This document shows, in pieces, positions 33,854-45,074 of a DNA stretch of 64,000 nucleotides. How positions within the stretch are numbered: position 1 is the first letter of the stretch; every line of letters starts with the position of its first letter. The notes under the pieces were generated by a model. That model was not told the origin of the DNA and searched no databases. It worked only from the letters and a program-made list of their open reading frames with translations. Origin of the DNA: Nevskiales bacterium (GTDB lineage: Bacteria > Pseudomonadota > Gammaproteobacteria > Nevskiales > Nevskiaceae); NCBI GenBank assembly GCA_028698335.1, contig JAQVDP010000006.1:62001-126000 (forward strand), given 5' to 3'. Made by a program: the position numbers and the translations under genes.

Positions 33854-34543
33854 TCACGCGCACAGGCGCAGCTGGCGCTGGCGCTGCGCCATCAAGACAT
33901 CGACGAAGCCGAGTACGTCCGCCAGTTCGTCGGGCGAGAGGTTGCGCAGCTCGACGTGTGCCGCGGCCATGTGTTCGTGCATCGAGATGCCGACCACCGC
34001 GGCCGAGGGCAGCGCGGCGGTGCCCGCCTGCAGCGGCAGATACGGGCGCTGCATCTGCAGCTGGCGTCCGACCACCTGCGTGTCGGCAGCACTGAAGCCG
34101 GCGCGCTTGAGACCCGCATCCAGTTCCCGCGCAGCCTGGCGGTAGTGCCGGGCCTGCTGTCGCGCCGTACGCAGTGCCCGAGCGTACGGATCGAGCAGGC
34201 GCCGCTTCAGCTCGGCCGCGATCCCGGCGGTTTCGCGGTGTGCCCCGACCTGGGCGCTGAGCATCTGCTGGAAGCGTCGGCGCAGGCCGTGATGCTGGGC
34301 TTCCGGCCATCCGGTGGCGCGGACCTCGATGTCCCGGCCGCGCAGGCGGATTTCGAGGCTGCCGCCGTCGGCGGTGCGCACGATGACGGCCTGTGCGTCC
34401 GCAGTCGGCCGTTCCTGCCGGCCACTGCTGGTGGCGTCGACGACGTATCCCTCGCCCCATGCCGCACACAGTTCGCGGCAGCGCTGTTCGAACGACGGCG
34501 CATCATGGCGGTCCGGGTGCTGCGGGGTCGTGCTGGCCTGCAT
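33854..34543 (-). CDS. Hypothetical helical protein
   Basis: 229 residues from the ATG at 34543, chosen for the GGAG just upstream over an ATG at 34597. An N-terminal region contains SFEQRCRELCAAWGEGYVVDATSSG and ADAQAVIVRTADGGSLEIRLRG (a small strand-rich part). From about residue 90 it is helical with many Arg/Gln (RRFQQMLSAQ...RRLLDPYARALRTARQQARHYRQAAREL). I do not recognise a family. It lies alone between the acyl-CoA ligase gene (convergent) and the ClC channel gene (same strand). Confidence 0.6.
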   Translation of the reverse strand: MQASTTPQHPDRHDAPSFEQRCRELCAAWGEGYVVDATSSGRQERPTADAQAVIVRTADGGSLEIRLRGRDIEVRATGWPEAQHHGLRRRFQQMLSAQVGAHRETAGIAAELKRRLLDPYARALRTARQQARHYRQAARELDAGLKRAGFSAADTQVVGRQLQMQRPYLPLQAGTAALPSAAVVGISMHEHMAAAHVELRNLSPDELADVLGFVDVLMAQRQRQLRLCA

Positions 34544-34633
34544 GTCGGTCTCCACATCCGTTTCTGTGGAGCCTGTTGTACAGGGGGGCTGTCTCAAAAC
34601 CTGAGACTGCTGCCGTACGGATGCGCGCCGGGT

Positions 34634-36148
34634 TCAGCCGGTCTTGTCGGGGGGCGTGCCGGGGGCGGGTGCGTCGGTTGCCGCCGGCGAGGCGGGCTGC
34701 GGGCTCGCGGGCGCGGCGTCGGTGCGATCGGGCGCGGTTGCGAATGCCGGAGCTGCTGTGGTTTCAGCCACAGGCGGAGTGTCCGCTTGCGGCTCGGGGA
34801 TCGGCGCCGGCGCCTTGGCATCGGGGTTCAGCGGCGCCGGCTGCGTGGTGCCGCTGGCGAGGATGTCGCGCATCATCGCGCGGTAGAGCGAGTCCCGCCA
34901 GATCAGGCGCGCGACGCCCGCCGCCAGCAGCGCCGCGGCCATCAGCGGCAGGATCAGACGCTGGTCCAGGGTCATTTCGGAGACGATCACCGCGGCGGTC
35001 AGCGGCGTCTGCGTCACGCCAGCGAAATACGCCGCCATCGCCAGCAGCGTGACCGCCGCCGCCGGCGCGAAGTCGATCAGCCGGGCGAGGTCGGCGCCGA
35101 TGCCGGCGCCCACGGCCAGCGACGGCGAGAACACGCCACCCGGGATGCCGCTGAGGTAGGACATCAACGTGGCCAGCGCCTTCAGCAGCGGATAGGCCCA
35201 CGGCAGGGAGCCGGGTTCCTCCAGCGCCAGGCGGGTTTCCTCGTAGCCGCTGCCGTAGGTGGCGCCGAGGCTCATCAGCCCCAGTAGCGCGACGCTCAGG
35301 CCGCACAGTGCCGGGACGCGCCAGCCGAAACGCGCCGACAGCCGCCGCACCGCGCGGGTGCCGGCGAACAGCCAGCGGCTGAACAGGCCGCCGGCCAGGC
35401 CGCCGACCAGGCCGCAGATCAGGACGGCGCGCCATTCGGCCCAGGTCACGAGGTGGACGTCGACGACGCCGAGGTAGACGCGGTGGCCGAGAATCGACAT
35501 CGCGACCACGGCGGCGATGATCACCATCACCAGCAGCGTGCCGCTGGCCTGTTCCTCGAGGCTGCTGGCCAGCTCCTCGAATGCGAACACGATCCCGGCG
35601 ACCGGCGTGTTGAATGCCGCCGCGACGCCGGCGGCGCCGCCGGCCAGGATCAGGCTGCGCTGGGTGGCGGCGCTGCCGCTGCGGGCGCCGACGACGTTGG
35701 CGATGGCCGCGCCGATCTGCACGGTGGGGCCCTCGCGCCCCACCGATGCGCCGCAGGCCAGCCCGACCAGCGTCAACAGCATCTTGGCGACGGCGGTGCG
35801 CAGCGCCAGCAGGCGTTCGCGCATCGCCTTGCCCTCGTTGCGCAGCGCGGCGAGAACCTGGGGAATGCCGCTGCCGGCGGCTTCGGGCGCGACGCGTGTG
35901 GTGATCCAGGAAACGAAGACCATGCCGGCCGGAATCAGCAGCAGCACCAGCGCCGGCCACCGTGCGGCGAGCGCGGCGAACTCATGCTGGATCAGTTCAC
36001 TGGACCAGGCGAAGGCGGATGCGGCGAGGCCGATCGAGGCGGCGGCGGTCCAGTAGGCGGCGCGCGGGCGCCAGCGCAGCCAGGCATGTCGGATGTGGCG
36101 CCATTGGCGCGCCAGCGAGGGATGAGCGGATCGGGGGCGATCGCTCAT
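34634..36148 (-). CDS. ClC-family chloride channel/antiporter
   Basis: 504 residues with about ten or more membrane helices. The family ion-path motifs are present: GSGIPQ, GREGPTV (GREGP with the gating Glu), and GIPGGVFSPSL (GxFxP). The C-terminal about 80 residues are Pro/Ala-rich and cytoplasmic with no CBS domain. Such proteins exchange Cl- for H+ or act as channels, for acid resistance or membrane balance. Neighbours suggest no special role. Confidence 0.92.
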   Translation of the reverse strand: MSDRPRSAHPSLARQWRHIRHAWLRWRPRAAYWTAAASIGLAASAFAWSSELIQHEFAALAARWPALVLLLIPAGMVFVSWITTRVAPEAAGSGIPQVLAALRNEGKAMRERLLALRTAVAKMLLTLVGLACGASVGREGPTVQIGAAIANVVGARSGSAATQRSLILAGGAAGVAAAFNTPVAGIVFAFEELASSLEEQASGTLLVMVIIAAVVAMSILGHRVYLGVVDVHLVTWAEWRAVLICGLVGGLAGGLFSRWLFAGTRAVRRLSARFGWRVPALCGLSVALLGLMSLGATYGSGYEETRLALEEPGSLPWAYPLLKALATLMSYLSGIPGGVFSPSLAVGAGIGADLARLIDFAPAAAVTLLAMAAYFAGVTQTPLTAAVIVSEMTLDQRLILPLMAAALLAAGVARLIWRDSLYRAMMRDILASGTTQPAPLNPDAKAPAPIPEPQADTPPVAETTAAPAFATAPDRTDAAPASPQPASPAATDAPAPGTPPDKTG

Positions 36149-36202
36149 GATGCAGCGGCCCCGCAGGCGGGGCGCTGGGGCGGACGGCTCAGGCCGTCGG
36201 GC

Positions 36203-36514
36203 TCAATTGAAGTGGCAGACGTAGTCAACGGGTTCCAGCGTCTCGATGTCGAAGCTCGACGCTCCGGGGACGTCGAAGGACTGCCCCGCAGCATACTCGG
36301 TCCAGTCATCGGAGCCAGCCAGGCGGACGCGGCAACGGCCGCCGAGGATCTCCATCCGTTCCGGGGCGGCGGTGTTGAACGTCAGGCTGGACGGCAGGAT
36401 CACGCCCAGGGTCTTGCGGCTGCCGTCGGCCAGCAGCACGGTGTGGCTGACGCACTTGCCGTCGAAATAGACGTTGGCGCGCTTGAGGACACTGACGTTG
36501 TCGAACTGTGACAT
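36203..36514 (-). CDS. ppnP: Pyrimidine/purine nucleoside phosphorylase
   Basis: 103 residues, a single cupin-type fold. [26 protein letters not shown] and [30 protein letters not shown] match the PpnP (YaiE, DUF1255) family. It splits various nucleosides by phosphorolysis. It lies 20 bp downstream of the rubredoxin reductase gene on the same strand, so it may be co-transcribed, though no functional link to alkane oxidation is obvious. Confidence 0.93.
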   Translation of the reverse strand: MSQFDNVSVLKRANVYFDGKCVSHTVLLADGSRKTLGVILPSSLTFNTAAPERMEILGGRCRVRLAGSDDWTEYAAGQSFDVPGASSFDIETLEPVDYVCHFN

Positions 36515-36534
36515 CGGGGGCTCTATGGGTCAGG

Positions 36535-37689
36535 TTACGCGGCCGGGTCGAAGACCGGCGGCATCTGTGCGGCGTACTGGGCGCGCTTGGCGGTGGCCTT
36601 GCCGGTCAGCGCGAAGCCGATCGGGTTGCCGTTTTCATCCTTGTACAGCGCTTCGAGGTCGGGCGCTTCGCCGCTGACTTCCCAGGCGCCGGGCACGTCC
36701 GCGGGCGCGCTGACCAGAGTCGGGCACGCGGGCGTCTTCACGATCACCGGCATCGCCGGCAGCTTGGCCGGGGTCGCCGTGCCGGTCAGCGTCGGCGCCA
36801 GTGCGCGGGCGGCGTGGGCGATCGGCAGGATATAGGGCAGCAGACGGCCGCCGATCTGCGCGCAGTCGCCGATCGCGTAGATGTCGGGCGCGGAGGTCTG
36901 CAGGTGGGCGTCGACGACGATGCCGAGCGCGCATTCGAGGCCGGCGTCGCGCGCCAGCGCCGTATGCGGGCGCAGGCCGACGGCCGACAGCACCGTGTCG
37001 AACTCGGCGCCGCTGCCGTCGCCGAACTCGGCGCGGATCGCGTCGCCGCTGAGGTTCAGGGATTGAACGCCGTTTTCGAGCTTCCACTGCACGCCGATCT
37101 GCTCGAGCCCTGCCTGCAGCGCGCGGCCCTGCACTTCAGGCAGCAGGCGCGGCAACGGCCATCCGGCGATGTCGGCGACCGTGACCGCGTAGCCGGCGGC
37201 GGCCAGATCGTTGGCGAACTCACAGCCGATCAGCCCCGCACCGACGATCAGCACGCGGGCGCCCGGCTGCAGCGCGGCGCGGAACTTCGCGTAGTCGCTG
37301 CGATGGTTGGCGGTATGCACCCGTGCCGCGGCGTCGCCGGGGAACGGCGGCCGGATCGCCTCGGCGCCCAGCGCCAGCACCAGCCTGGAATAGTCGTAAC
37401 GGGTATCGCCGGCGTAGACGGCATGCTCGTCCGGGGCGATGCGCGTCACCGGCGTCTGCGTCAGCACCTCGGCGTTGAGCTGCTCGCGCAGCTGGTCGGG
37501 CGACTGCTTGATCAGGCCGTCAGCGTCCTTGCCGGCGGCGAGCGCCTTGGACAGGTCCGGCTTGTAGTAGTAGGCGCCGTCGTCGGCGGTGATGATGCGC
37601 AGCGGCGTCTCGGCGTCGAGCTTGCGCAGCTCGCGAGCCAGGGTGACGGCGGCGTGTCCGGCGCCGAGCACGGTAATCGGAGCGGTCAT
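36535..37689 (-). CDS. rubB: Rubredoxin--NAD(P)+ reductase
   Basis: 384 residues of the FAD/NAD-linked disulfide-reductase-like fold. TVLGAGHAAVTLARELRKLD near the N-terminus is the FAD motif, VLIVGAGLIGCEFANDLAAAGYAV the NAD(P) motif, and DIYAIGDCAQ the second FAD motif. It passes electrons from NAD(P)H to rubredoxin, which feeds AlkB. It lies 50 bp downstream of rubredoxin 1 and upstream of ppnP. A terminator upstream of rubredoxin 1 separates this small operon from alkB1. Confidence 0.93.
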   Translation of the reverse strand: MTAPITVLGAGHAAVTLARELRKLDAETPLRIITADDGAYYYKPDLSKALAAGKDADGLIKQSPDQLREQLNAEVLTQTPVTRIAPDEHAVYAGDTRYDYSRLVLALGAEAIRPPFPGDAAARVHTANHRSDYAKFRAALQPGARVLIVGAGLIGCEFANDLAAAGYAVTVADIAGWPLPRLLPEVQGRALQAGLEQIGVQWKLENGVQSLNLSGDAIRAEFGDGSGAEFDTVLSAVGLRPHTALARDAGLECALGIVVDAHLQTSAPDIYAIGDCAQIGGRLLPYILPIAHAARALAPTLTGTATPAKLPAMPVIVKTPACPTLVSAPADVPGAWEVSGEAPDLEALYKDENGNPIGFALTGKATAKRAQYAAQMPPVFDPAA

Positions 37690-37739
37690 GGTCAGTCCGG
37701 CGGGTCGGGAGGGAAGCGCGCGACGGTTACGGGTGCGCG

Positions 37740-37910
37740 TCAGATCTCTTCCATCTGGAAATCGTCCTTGGACGCACCGCAGTCGGGGCAGGTCCAGGAA
37801 TCGGGGACGTCCTCCCAGCGGGTGCCGGGCGGAATGCCGTCGTCAGGCGCCCCGAGTTCTTCGTCGTAAACGTAATCGCAAATCAGGCAGCGCCACTTCT
37901 TGTACTGCAT
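37740..37910 (-). CDS. rubA: Rubredoxin 1 (56 residues)
   Basis: The reading frame MQYKKWRCLICDYVYDEELG ends ...SKDDFQMEEI. Two CxxC iron-binding pairs, CLIC and CPDC, are the iron(SCys)4 site of rubredoxins, and WEDVPDSWTC and DDGIPPGTRW are the family sequence. It carries one electron between rubredoxin reductase and alkane hydroxylase. It starts 37 bases after a strong minus-strand terminator behind alkB1 and is followed by the reductase gene. Confidence 0.97.
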   Translation of the reverse strand: MQYKKWRCLICDYVYDEELGAPDDGIPPGTRWEDVPDSWTCPDCGASKDDFQMEEI

Positions 37911-37947
37911 GAATCCTGTGTCCGGGTTCGGTGAAAGAAACGAAAAA

Positions 37948-37975
37948 GGCGGCGCATGTTACCCCATGCGCCGCC
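37948..37975 (-). terminator. Terminator after alkB1
   Basis: Arms GGCGGCGCATG/CATGCGCCGCC (11 bp) with a six-base loop. On the minus strand the stem is followed by TTTTTCGTTTC. It lies between the alkB1 stop codon and rubredoxin 1, so the rubredoxin/reductase genes need read-through or their own promoter. Confidence 0.85.
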
Positions 37976-37990
37976 CCGAGTACGAATGGC

Positions 37991-39148
37991 TCAGGCGCTC
38001 TTCGCGTAGCGCGCGATCACCTGCTCGCGGATGCCGGGCTTGATGTTCGCCTTGCTCATGTCGCCCCTGTAGTGGGCGACGACGCGCGGATTCATCACCT
38101 TGAACCACAGCGGCGGGCAGTACGCCAGCAGGATCATCGAGGCGTAGCCGCTCGGCAGCTGCGGGGCGTGCTCGAAGTGACGCAGTGCCTGGTAGTAGCG
38201 CGTCGGATTGGCGTGATGGTCCGAGTGGCGCTGCAGGTGGTACAGCATGATGTTGGTGACGATGTGGTTGCTGTTCCAGGAATGGTGCGGCTGGCAGCGT
38301 TCGTAGCTGCCGTCCTCGCGCTTGGTGCGCAGCAGTCCGTAGTGCTCGAGGTAGTTCACCACCTCCAGCAGGCTCAGGCCGTAGAGGGCCTGGCCGACCA
38401 GGAACAGCAGCGCCGGCCAGCCCAGCCACGCGGTCAGCCCGCCGAACAGGACCACGGTCATCGCCCAGGCCTGCAGATTGTTGTTGTGGATCGACCAGAC
38501 GCCGCGGCCCTCGCGTGCCAGGCGCTTGGCCTCGATCTCCCACGCCGAGCGCAGGCTGCCGACGACGGTGCGCGGCAGGAACGCGTAGAACGATTCGCCG
38601 AAGCGCGAGCTCGCCGGATCTTCCGGAGTGGCCACGCGCACGTGATGGCCGCGGTTGTGCTCGATGAAGAAGTGGCCGTAGGCGGCCGGCGCCAGTGCGA
38701 TCTTCGCCATCCAGCGTTCCAGCGCCGGTGTCTTGTGCCCCAGTTCGTGGGCGGTGTTGATGCCGATGCCGGAGATCACGCCGACCGACAGCGTCAGGCC
38801 CAGCGCCTCATGCCAGGCCAGATCCATATGGGTGAAGGCCCAGGCGCCCCAGATCAGCGAGGCGTAGCCGGCCGGTACCGCCAGGTAGACCGCGTAGCGG
38901 TAGTACGTCTCCTGCGAGATCTCCTTGACCAGCGTCTCGGGCGGATTGTTGGTGTCGGTGCCGATCAGCAGGTCCATCAGCGGGATCACGGCGTAGACCA
39001 TGATCATCGCCAGCCACCAGGACAGCGGGGAGCCGGTCAGGTGGTAGAGGTAGCCGCCGATCAGCGGCAGTGCCGGCACTACGGCGCCGAGCAGCCACAG
39101 ATAGCGTTTGTTGTCGCGCCACTGCGCGCTCAGGGTTGCGGTCGTCAT
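37991..39148 (-). CDS. alkB: Alkane 1-monooxygenase 1
   Basis: 385 residues from MTTATLSAQWRD. Six membrane helices surround the histidine clusters of AlkB: HELGHK, EHNRGHH and LQRHSDHH, plus NYLEHYGL. These bind the diiron centre that hydroxylates the end carbon of n-alkanes using O2 and electrons from rubredoxin. [19 protein letters not shown] is a family signature. It is strongly similar to alkB2 here but not identical, so the pair arose by duplication or separate acquisition. The ATG at 39148 has GGAG about ten bases upstream. A promoter with an operator-like site precedes it. Confidence 0.95.
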   Translation of the reverse strand: MTTATLSAQWRDNKRYLWLLGAVVPALPLIGGYLYHLTGSPLSWWLAMIMVYAVIPLMDLLIGTDTNNPPETLVKEISQETYYRYAVYLAVPAGYASLIWGAWAFTHMDLAWHEALGLTLSVGVISGIGINTAHELGHKTPALERWMAKIALAPAAYGHFFIEHNRGHHVRVATPEDPASSRFGESFYAFLPRTVVGSLRSAWEIEAKRLAREGRGVWSIHNNNLQAWAMTVVLFGGLTAWLGWPALLFLVGQALYGLSLLEVVNYLEHYGLLRTKREDGSYERCQPHHSWNSNHIVTNIMLYHLQRHSDHHANPTRYYQALRHFEHAPQLPSGYASMILLAYCPPLWFKVMNPRVVAHYRGDMSKANIKPGIREQVIARYAKSA

Positions 39149-39199
39149 TGCGGGAAATCTCCGTTCTGCTGCGGTTCCGGGAGTGCGCCACTCCCTCAT

Positions 39200-39213
39200 T
39201 GAACGATCGTTCA
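39200..39213. promoter_or_regulatory. Perfect 14-bp palindrome upstream of alkB1
   Basis: TGAACGATCGTTCA is self-complementary throughout. Its core AACGATCGTT is identical to the core of TetR operator 1 near 24.67 kb. It lies just downstream of the alkB1 -10 element and is a likely repressor site. Confidence 0.55.
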
Positions 39214-39216
39214 CGA

Positions 39217-39245
39217 AAACTAATCAATCGTTCAATTGCTGTCAA
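39217..39245 (-). promoter_or_regulatory. alkB1 promoter
   Basis: On the minus strand TTGACA (39240-39245) and TAGTTT (39217-39222) are separated by 17 bases. The 18-mer shared with alkB2 (CTAATCAATCGTTCAATT, 39220-39237) occupies the spacer, so a bound regulator would compete with RNA polymerase. Confidence 0.6.
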
Positions 39246-39284
39246 ACCTCGGATTCGAGGCTGTTGCGGGAAGCTCAAAAAAAT

Positions 39285-39320
39285 CCGCCCCGTCCGGTGC
39301 CGGGCACCGGGACGGGGCGG
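39285..39320 (-). terminator. Terminator after rubredoxin 2
   Basis: CCGCCCCGTCC and GGACGGGGCGG pair, extended by GGTGC/GCACC with one bulged base, around a three-base loop. On the minus strand the stem runs into ATTTTTTTGAGC. It ends the alkB2-rubredoxin 2 transcript before the alkB1 promoter. Confidence 0.9.
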
Positions 39321-39335
39321 TGGGGTCTGCCGTCG

Positions 39336-39512
39336 TCAGGCGGCCTGGGCGACGATCACCATGTCGAACTCGGCTTTCGGAGCGCCGCAGTCGGGGCAGC
39401 TCCAGTCGTCGGGCACGTCTTCCCAGCGGGTGCCGGGTGCGATGCCGTCATCCGGCATGCCGAGGGCTTCGTCGTATTCGAAGTCGCAGATCACACAACG
39501 CCATTTGCGCAT
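39336..39512 (-). CDS. rubA: Rubredoxin 2 (58 residues)
   Basis: The reading frame [20 protein letters not shown] ends with a short hydrophobic tail, MVIVAQAA. The CVIC and CPDC pairs form the iron site. It is the partner of alkB2, following it by 28 bp, and differs in detail from rubredoxin 1, suggesting each hydroxylase keeps its own electron carrier or that they are interchangeable. Confidence 0.97.
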   Translation of the reverse strand: MRKWRCVICDFEYDEALGMPDDGIAPGTRWEDVPDDWSCPDCGAPKAEFDMVIVAQAA

Positions 39513-39540
39513 GTCAGGGGTCTCCAGGGTCCGGGTCGGT

Positions 39541-40692
39541 TCAGGCGGGGGTCGGGGCGCCGAGCTTGGCGCGCAAGCGCGGAACGACGTTGGCCTTGGT
39601 CAGGTCGCCGCCGTAGTGGGCGCGGACCTTGCGGTTCATCACGGCGAACCACAGCGGCGGGCAGTAGGCCAGCAGAATCATGCCGGCATAGCCGTTGGGC
39701 AGCTGCGGGCTGTCCTCGAAGTGACGCAGGGCCTCGTAGCCGCGCAGCGGGTTGGCGTGATGGTCCGAATGCCGCTCCAGGCCATACAGCAGCACGTTGC
39801 TGAAGACGTGGTTGCTGTTCCAGGAGTGGGTCGGCTGGCAGCGCTCGTAGCGCCCGCTCGGCAGCTTCTTGCGGCACAGGCCGTAGTGCTCGAGATAGTT
39901 CACGACTTCGAGCAGGCTGAAGCCGTAGACCGCCTGGATCAGCAGGTACGGCAGCACGATCCAGCCGAACGCGGCGATCAGGGCGCCGAACAGGATCGGC
40001 GTCATCGCCCAGGCATTCAGCGCATCGTTGCGCCAGTGCCAGGTCGGCAGGCCGCGACGCTGCATGCGCGCCTTCTCGATCTTCCAGGCGGAGCGCATCG
40101 CACCGGCGATGGTGCGCGGCAGGAAGGCGTAGAACGATTCACCGTAGCGCGACGAGGCCGGATCCTCGGGGGTGGCCACGCGCACGTGATGGCCGCGGTT
40201 GTGCTCGGTGTAGAAGTGGCCATAGCCGGTCGGTGCCAGCGCGATCTTGGCGAGCCACTGCTCGAAGGGATCGGTCTTGTGGCCGAGTTCATGGGCGACG
40301 GCGATCGAGATGCCGGTGACCATACCGACCGAGATCGCCAGGCCCAGGTATTCCCACCAGGCCAGTGATTCGGTGCCGGCCACCCACGCGCCCCAGATCA
40401 GCGTCGCGTACTCCATCGGGACTGCGGCATACACGGCCCAGCGGTAATAGCGGTCTTTCTCCAGATCGGCGACCGCGCTTTCGGGCGGATTGTTGCGGTC
40501 CTCACCGACGAGGAGGTCGGCTACCGGCACCACGAGGTACACGATCAGGGGCATGAACCACCAGAACAGCGACAGGCCGGTCGCGTCGACCAGCCAGCCG
40601 CCGAGCATCGGCAGCAGCATGACGGGGACGCCGAGAAGCCACAGGTAGCGCTTGGGGTCGTGCCAGCGCGTCGTCGTCATCACAGCACTCAT
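39541..40692 (-). CDS. alkB: Alkane 1-monooxygenase 2
   Basis: 383 residues from [20 protein letters not shown], with GGAG upstream. It carries the same AlkB features as alkB1: [31 protein letters not shown] and [19 protein letters not shown], with about six membrane helices. It hydroxylates terminal carbons of alkanes; the chain-length range cannot be read reliably. It heads the alkB2-rubredoxin 2 unit, whose promoter has the same operator-like 18-mer as alkB1. Confidence 0.95.
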   Translation of the reverse strand: MSAVMTTTRWHDPKRYLWLLGVPVMLLPMLGGWLVDATGLSLFWWFMPLIVYLVVPVADLLVGEDRNNPPESAVADLEKDRYYRWAVYAAVPMEYATLIWGAWVAGTESLAWWEYLGLAISVGMVTGISIAVAHELGHKTDPFEQWLAKIALAPTGYGHFYTEHNRGHHVRVATPEDPASSRYGESFYAFLPRTIAGAMRSAWKIEKARMQRRGLPTWHWRNDALNAWAMTPILFGALIAAFGWIVLPYLLIQAVYGFSLLEVVNYLEHYGLCRKKLPSGRYERCQPTHSWNSNHVFSNVLLYGLERHSDHHANPLRGYEALRHFEDSPQLPNGYAGMILLAYCPPLWFAVMNRKVRAHYGGDLTKANVVPRLRAKLGAPTPA

Positions 40693-40736
40693 CAGGGGAT
40701 CTCCAACAGTCTCGAATAGGGTGCGATCGGCCAAGG

Positions 40737-40754
40737 CTAACCAATCGTTCAATT
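40737..40754. promoter_or_regulatory. Operator-like 18-mer shared by both alkB promoters
   Basis: CTAACCAATCGTTCAATT matches CTAATCAATCGTTCAATT upstream of alkB1 in 17 of 18 positions. Here it lies directly downstream of the -10 element of alkB2, whereas at alkB1 it sits in the promoter spacer. A common regulator is likely. Confidence 0.6.
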
Positions 40755-40783
40755 ACACTAATCAATGTATTTGTCACTGTCAA
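40755..40783 (-). promoter_or_regulatory. alkB2 promoter
   Basis: On the minus strand TTGACA (40778-40783) and TAGTGT (40755-40760) are separated by 17 bases, the same layout as at alkB1. Confidence 0.6.
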
Positions 40784-40840
40784 CGCTGGTTTTGATGTCA
40801 GTGACGGATGGTGTCGGAAGGGGGTGCGGGCACGGCGCCC

Positions 40841-40870
40841 AAAAAAAGAGGCCAGGCTTGAAGCCTGGCC
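40841..40870 (-). terminator. Minus-strand intrinsic terminator with no gene before it
   Basis: GGCCAGGCTT/AAGCCTGGCC (10-bp arms, one-base loop) is followed on the minus strand by TCTTTTTTTGGG. A further hairpin, AACCCGGA/TCCGGGTT (40876-40901), lies just upstream in the same direction and exposes a C-rich loop. It could end a small RNA or stop antisense transcription before the alkB2 promoter. Confidence 0.75.
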
Positions 40871-41111
40871 CTAGAAACCCGGAGGTTGGGGTATCCGGGT
40901 TGGGGGGAGAGATCGGTTGGTCCGCTGCAATCCGGTTTAAGTTCCGTCCTGCCGTGAACCCGTGATGCAAAGGTACCGGGGGGAGATGCCCTTGAGTGGA
41001 TGCCGGGGATACGAGGTGGAGAAGAGCGGACAAGCGGCGTGTCGCCGCCGGATGGCACTCGCATCCGTTCATCCGCATAAACAGATACAATAGCGGGCTC
41101 TGATCTCTGTA

Positions 41112-44933
<3,822 letters not shown>

Positions 44934-45074
44934 TTTCCGGGTTTCGCCGCTGCCCTGTTGGCGGTTTGGAGCGCTGTCCGACGCCTTGGGTCGGCGTATT
45001 CCTACGGTGTTGGCGGCAGCGCCGCCGCGGCGTGTGCACAATGGACGCACGGAACATGACAGGGGAACGCTTCC

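Larger units (their letters stand above)
40693..41111. other. 419-bp intergenic region between alkB2 and metH
   Basis: No protein gene is visible. It holds the alkB2 promoter and operator on its left, then a minus-strand terminator and a second hairpin (40841-40901) and a -10-like TACAAT (41086-41091) about 20 bases before the metH start. The middle part (40902-41080) is G-rich on the plus strand with several GGA motifs but no clear fold. A terminator on the minus strand without any gene upstream of it suggests a small untranslated RNA read leftwards. Confidence 0.6.

Noticed and set aside
36148-36202. GC hairpin between ppnP and the ClC gene as a terminator
   Set aside because: GCCCCGC/GCGGGGC pairs, but no T-run follows on either strand, so it is not convincing.
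40871-41111. SAH or cobalamin riboswitch upstream of metH
   Set aside because: A short GCTGCAA resembles part of the SAH aptamer but the rest of the core is absent, and the likely -10 element leaves only a very short leader.
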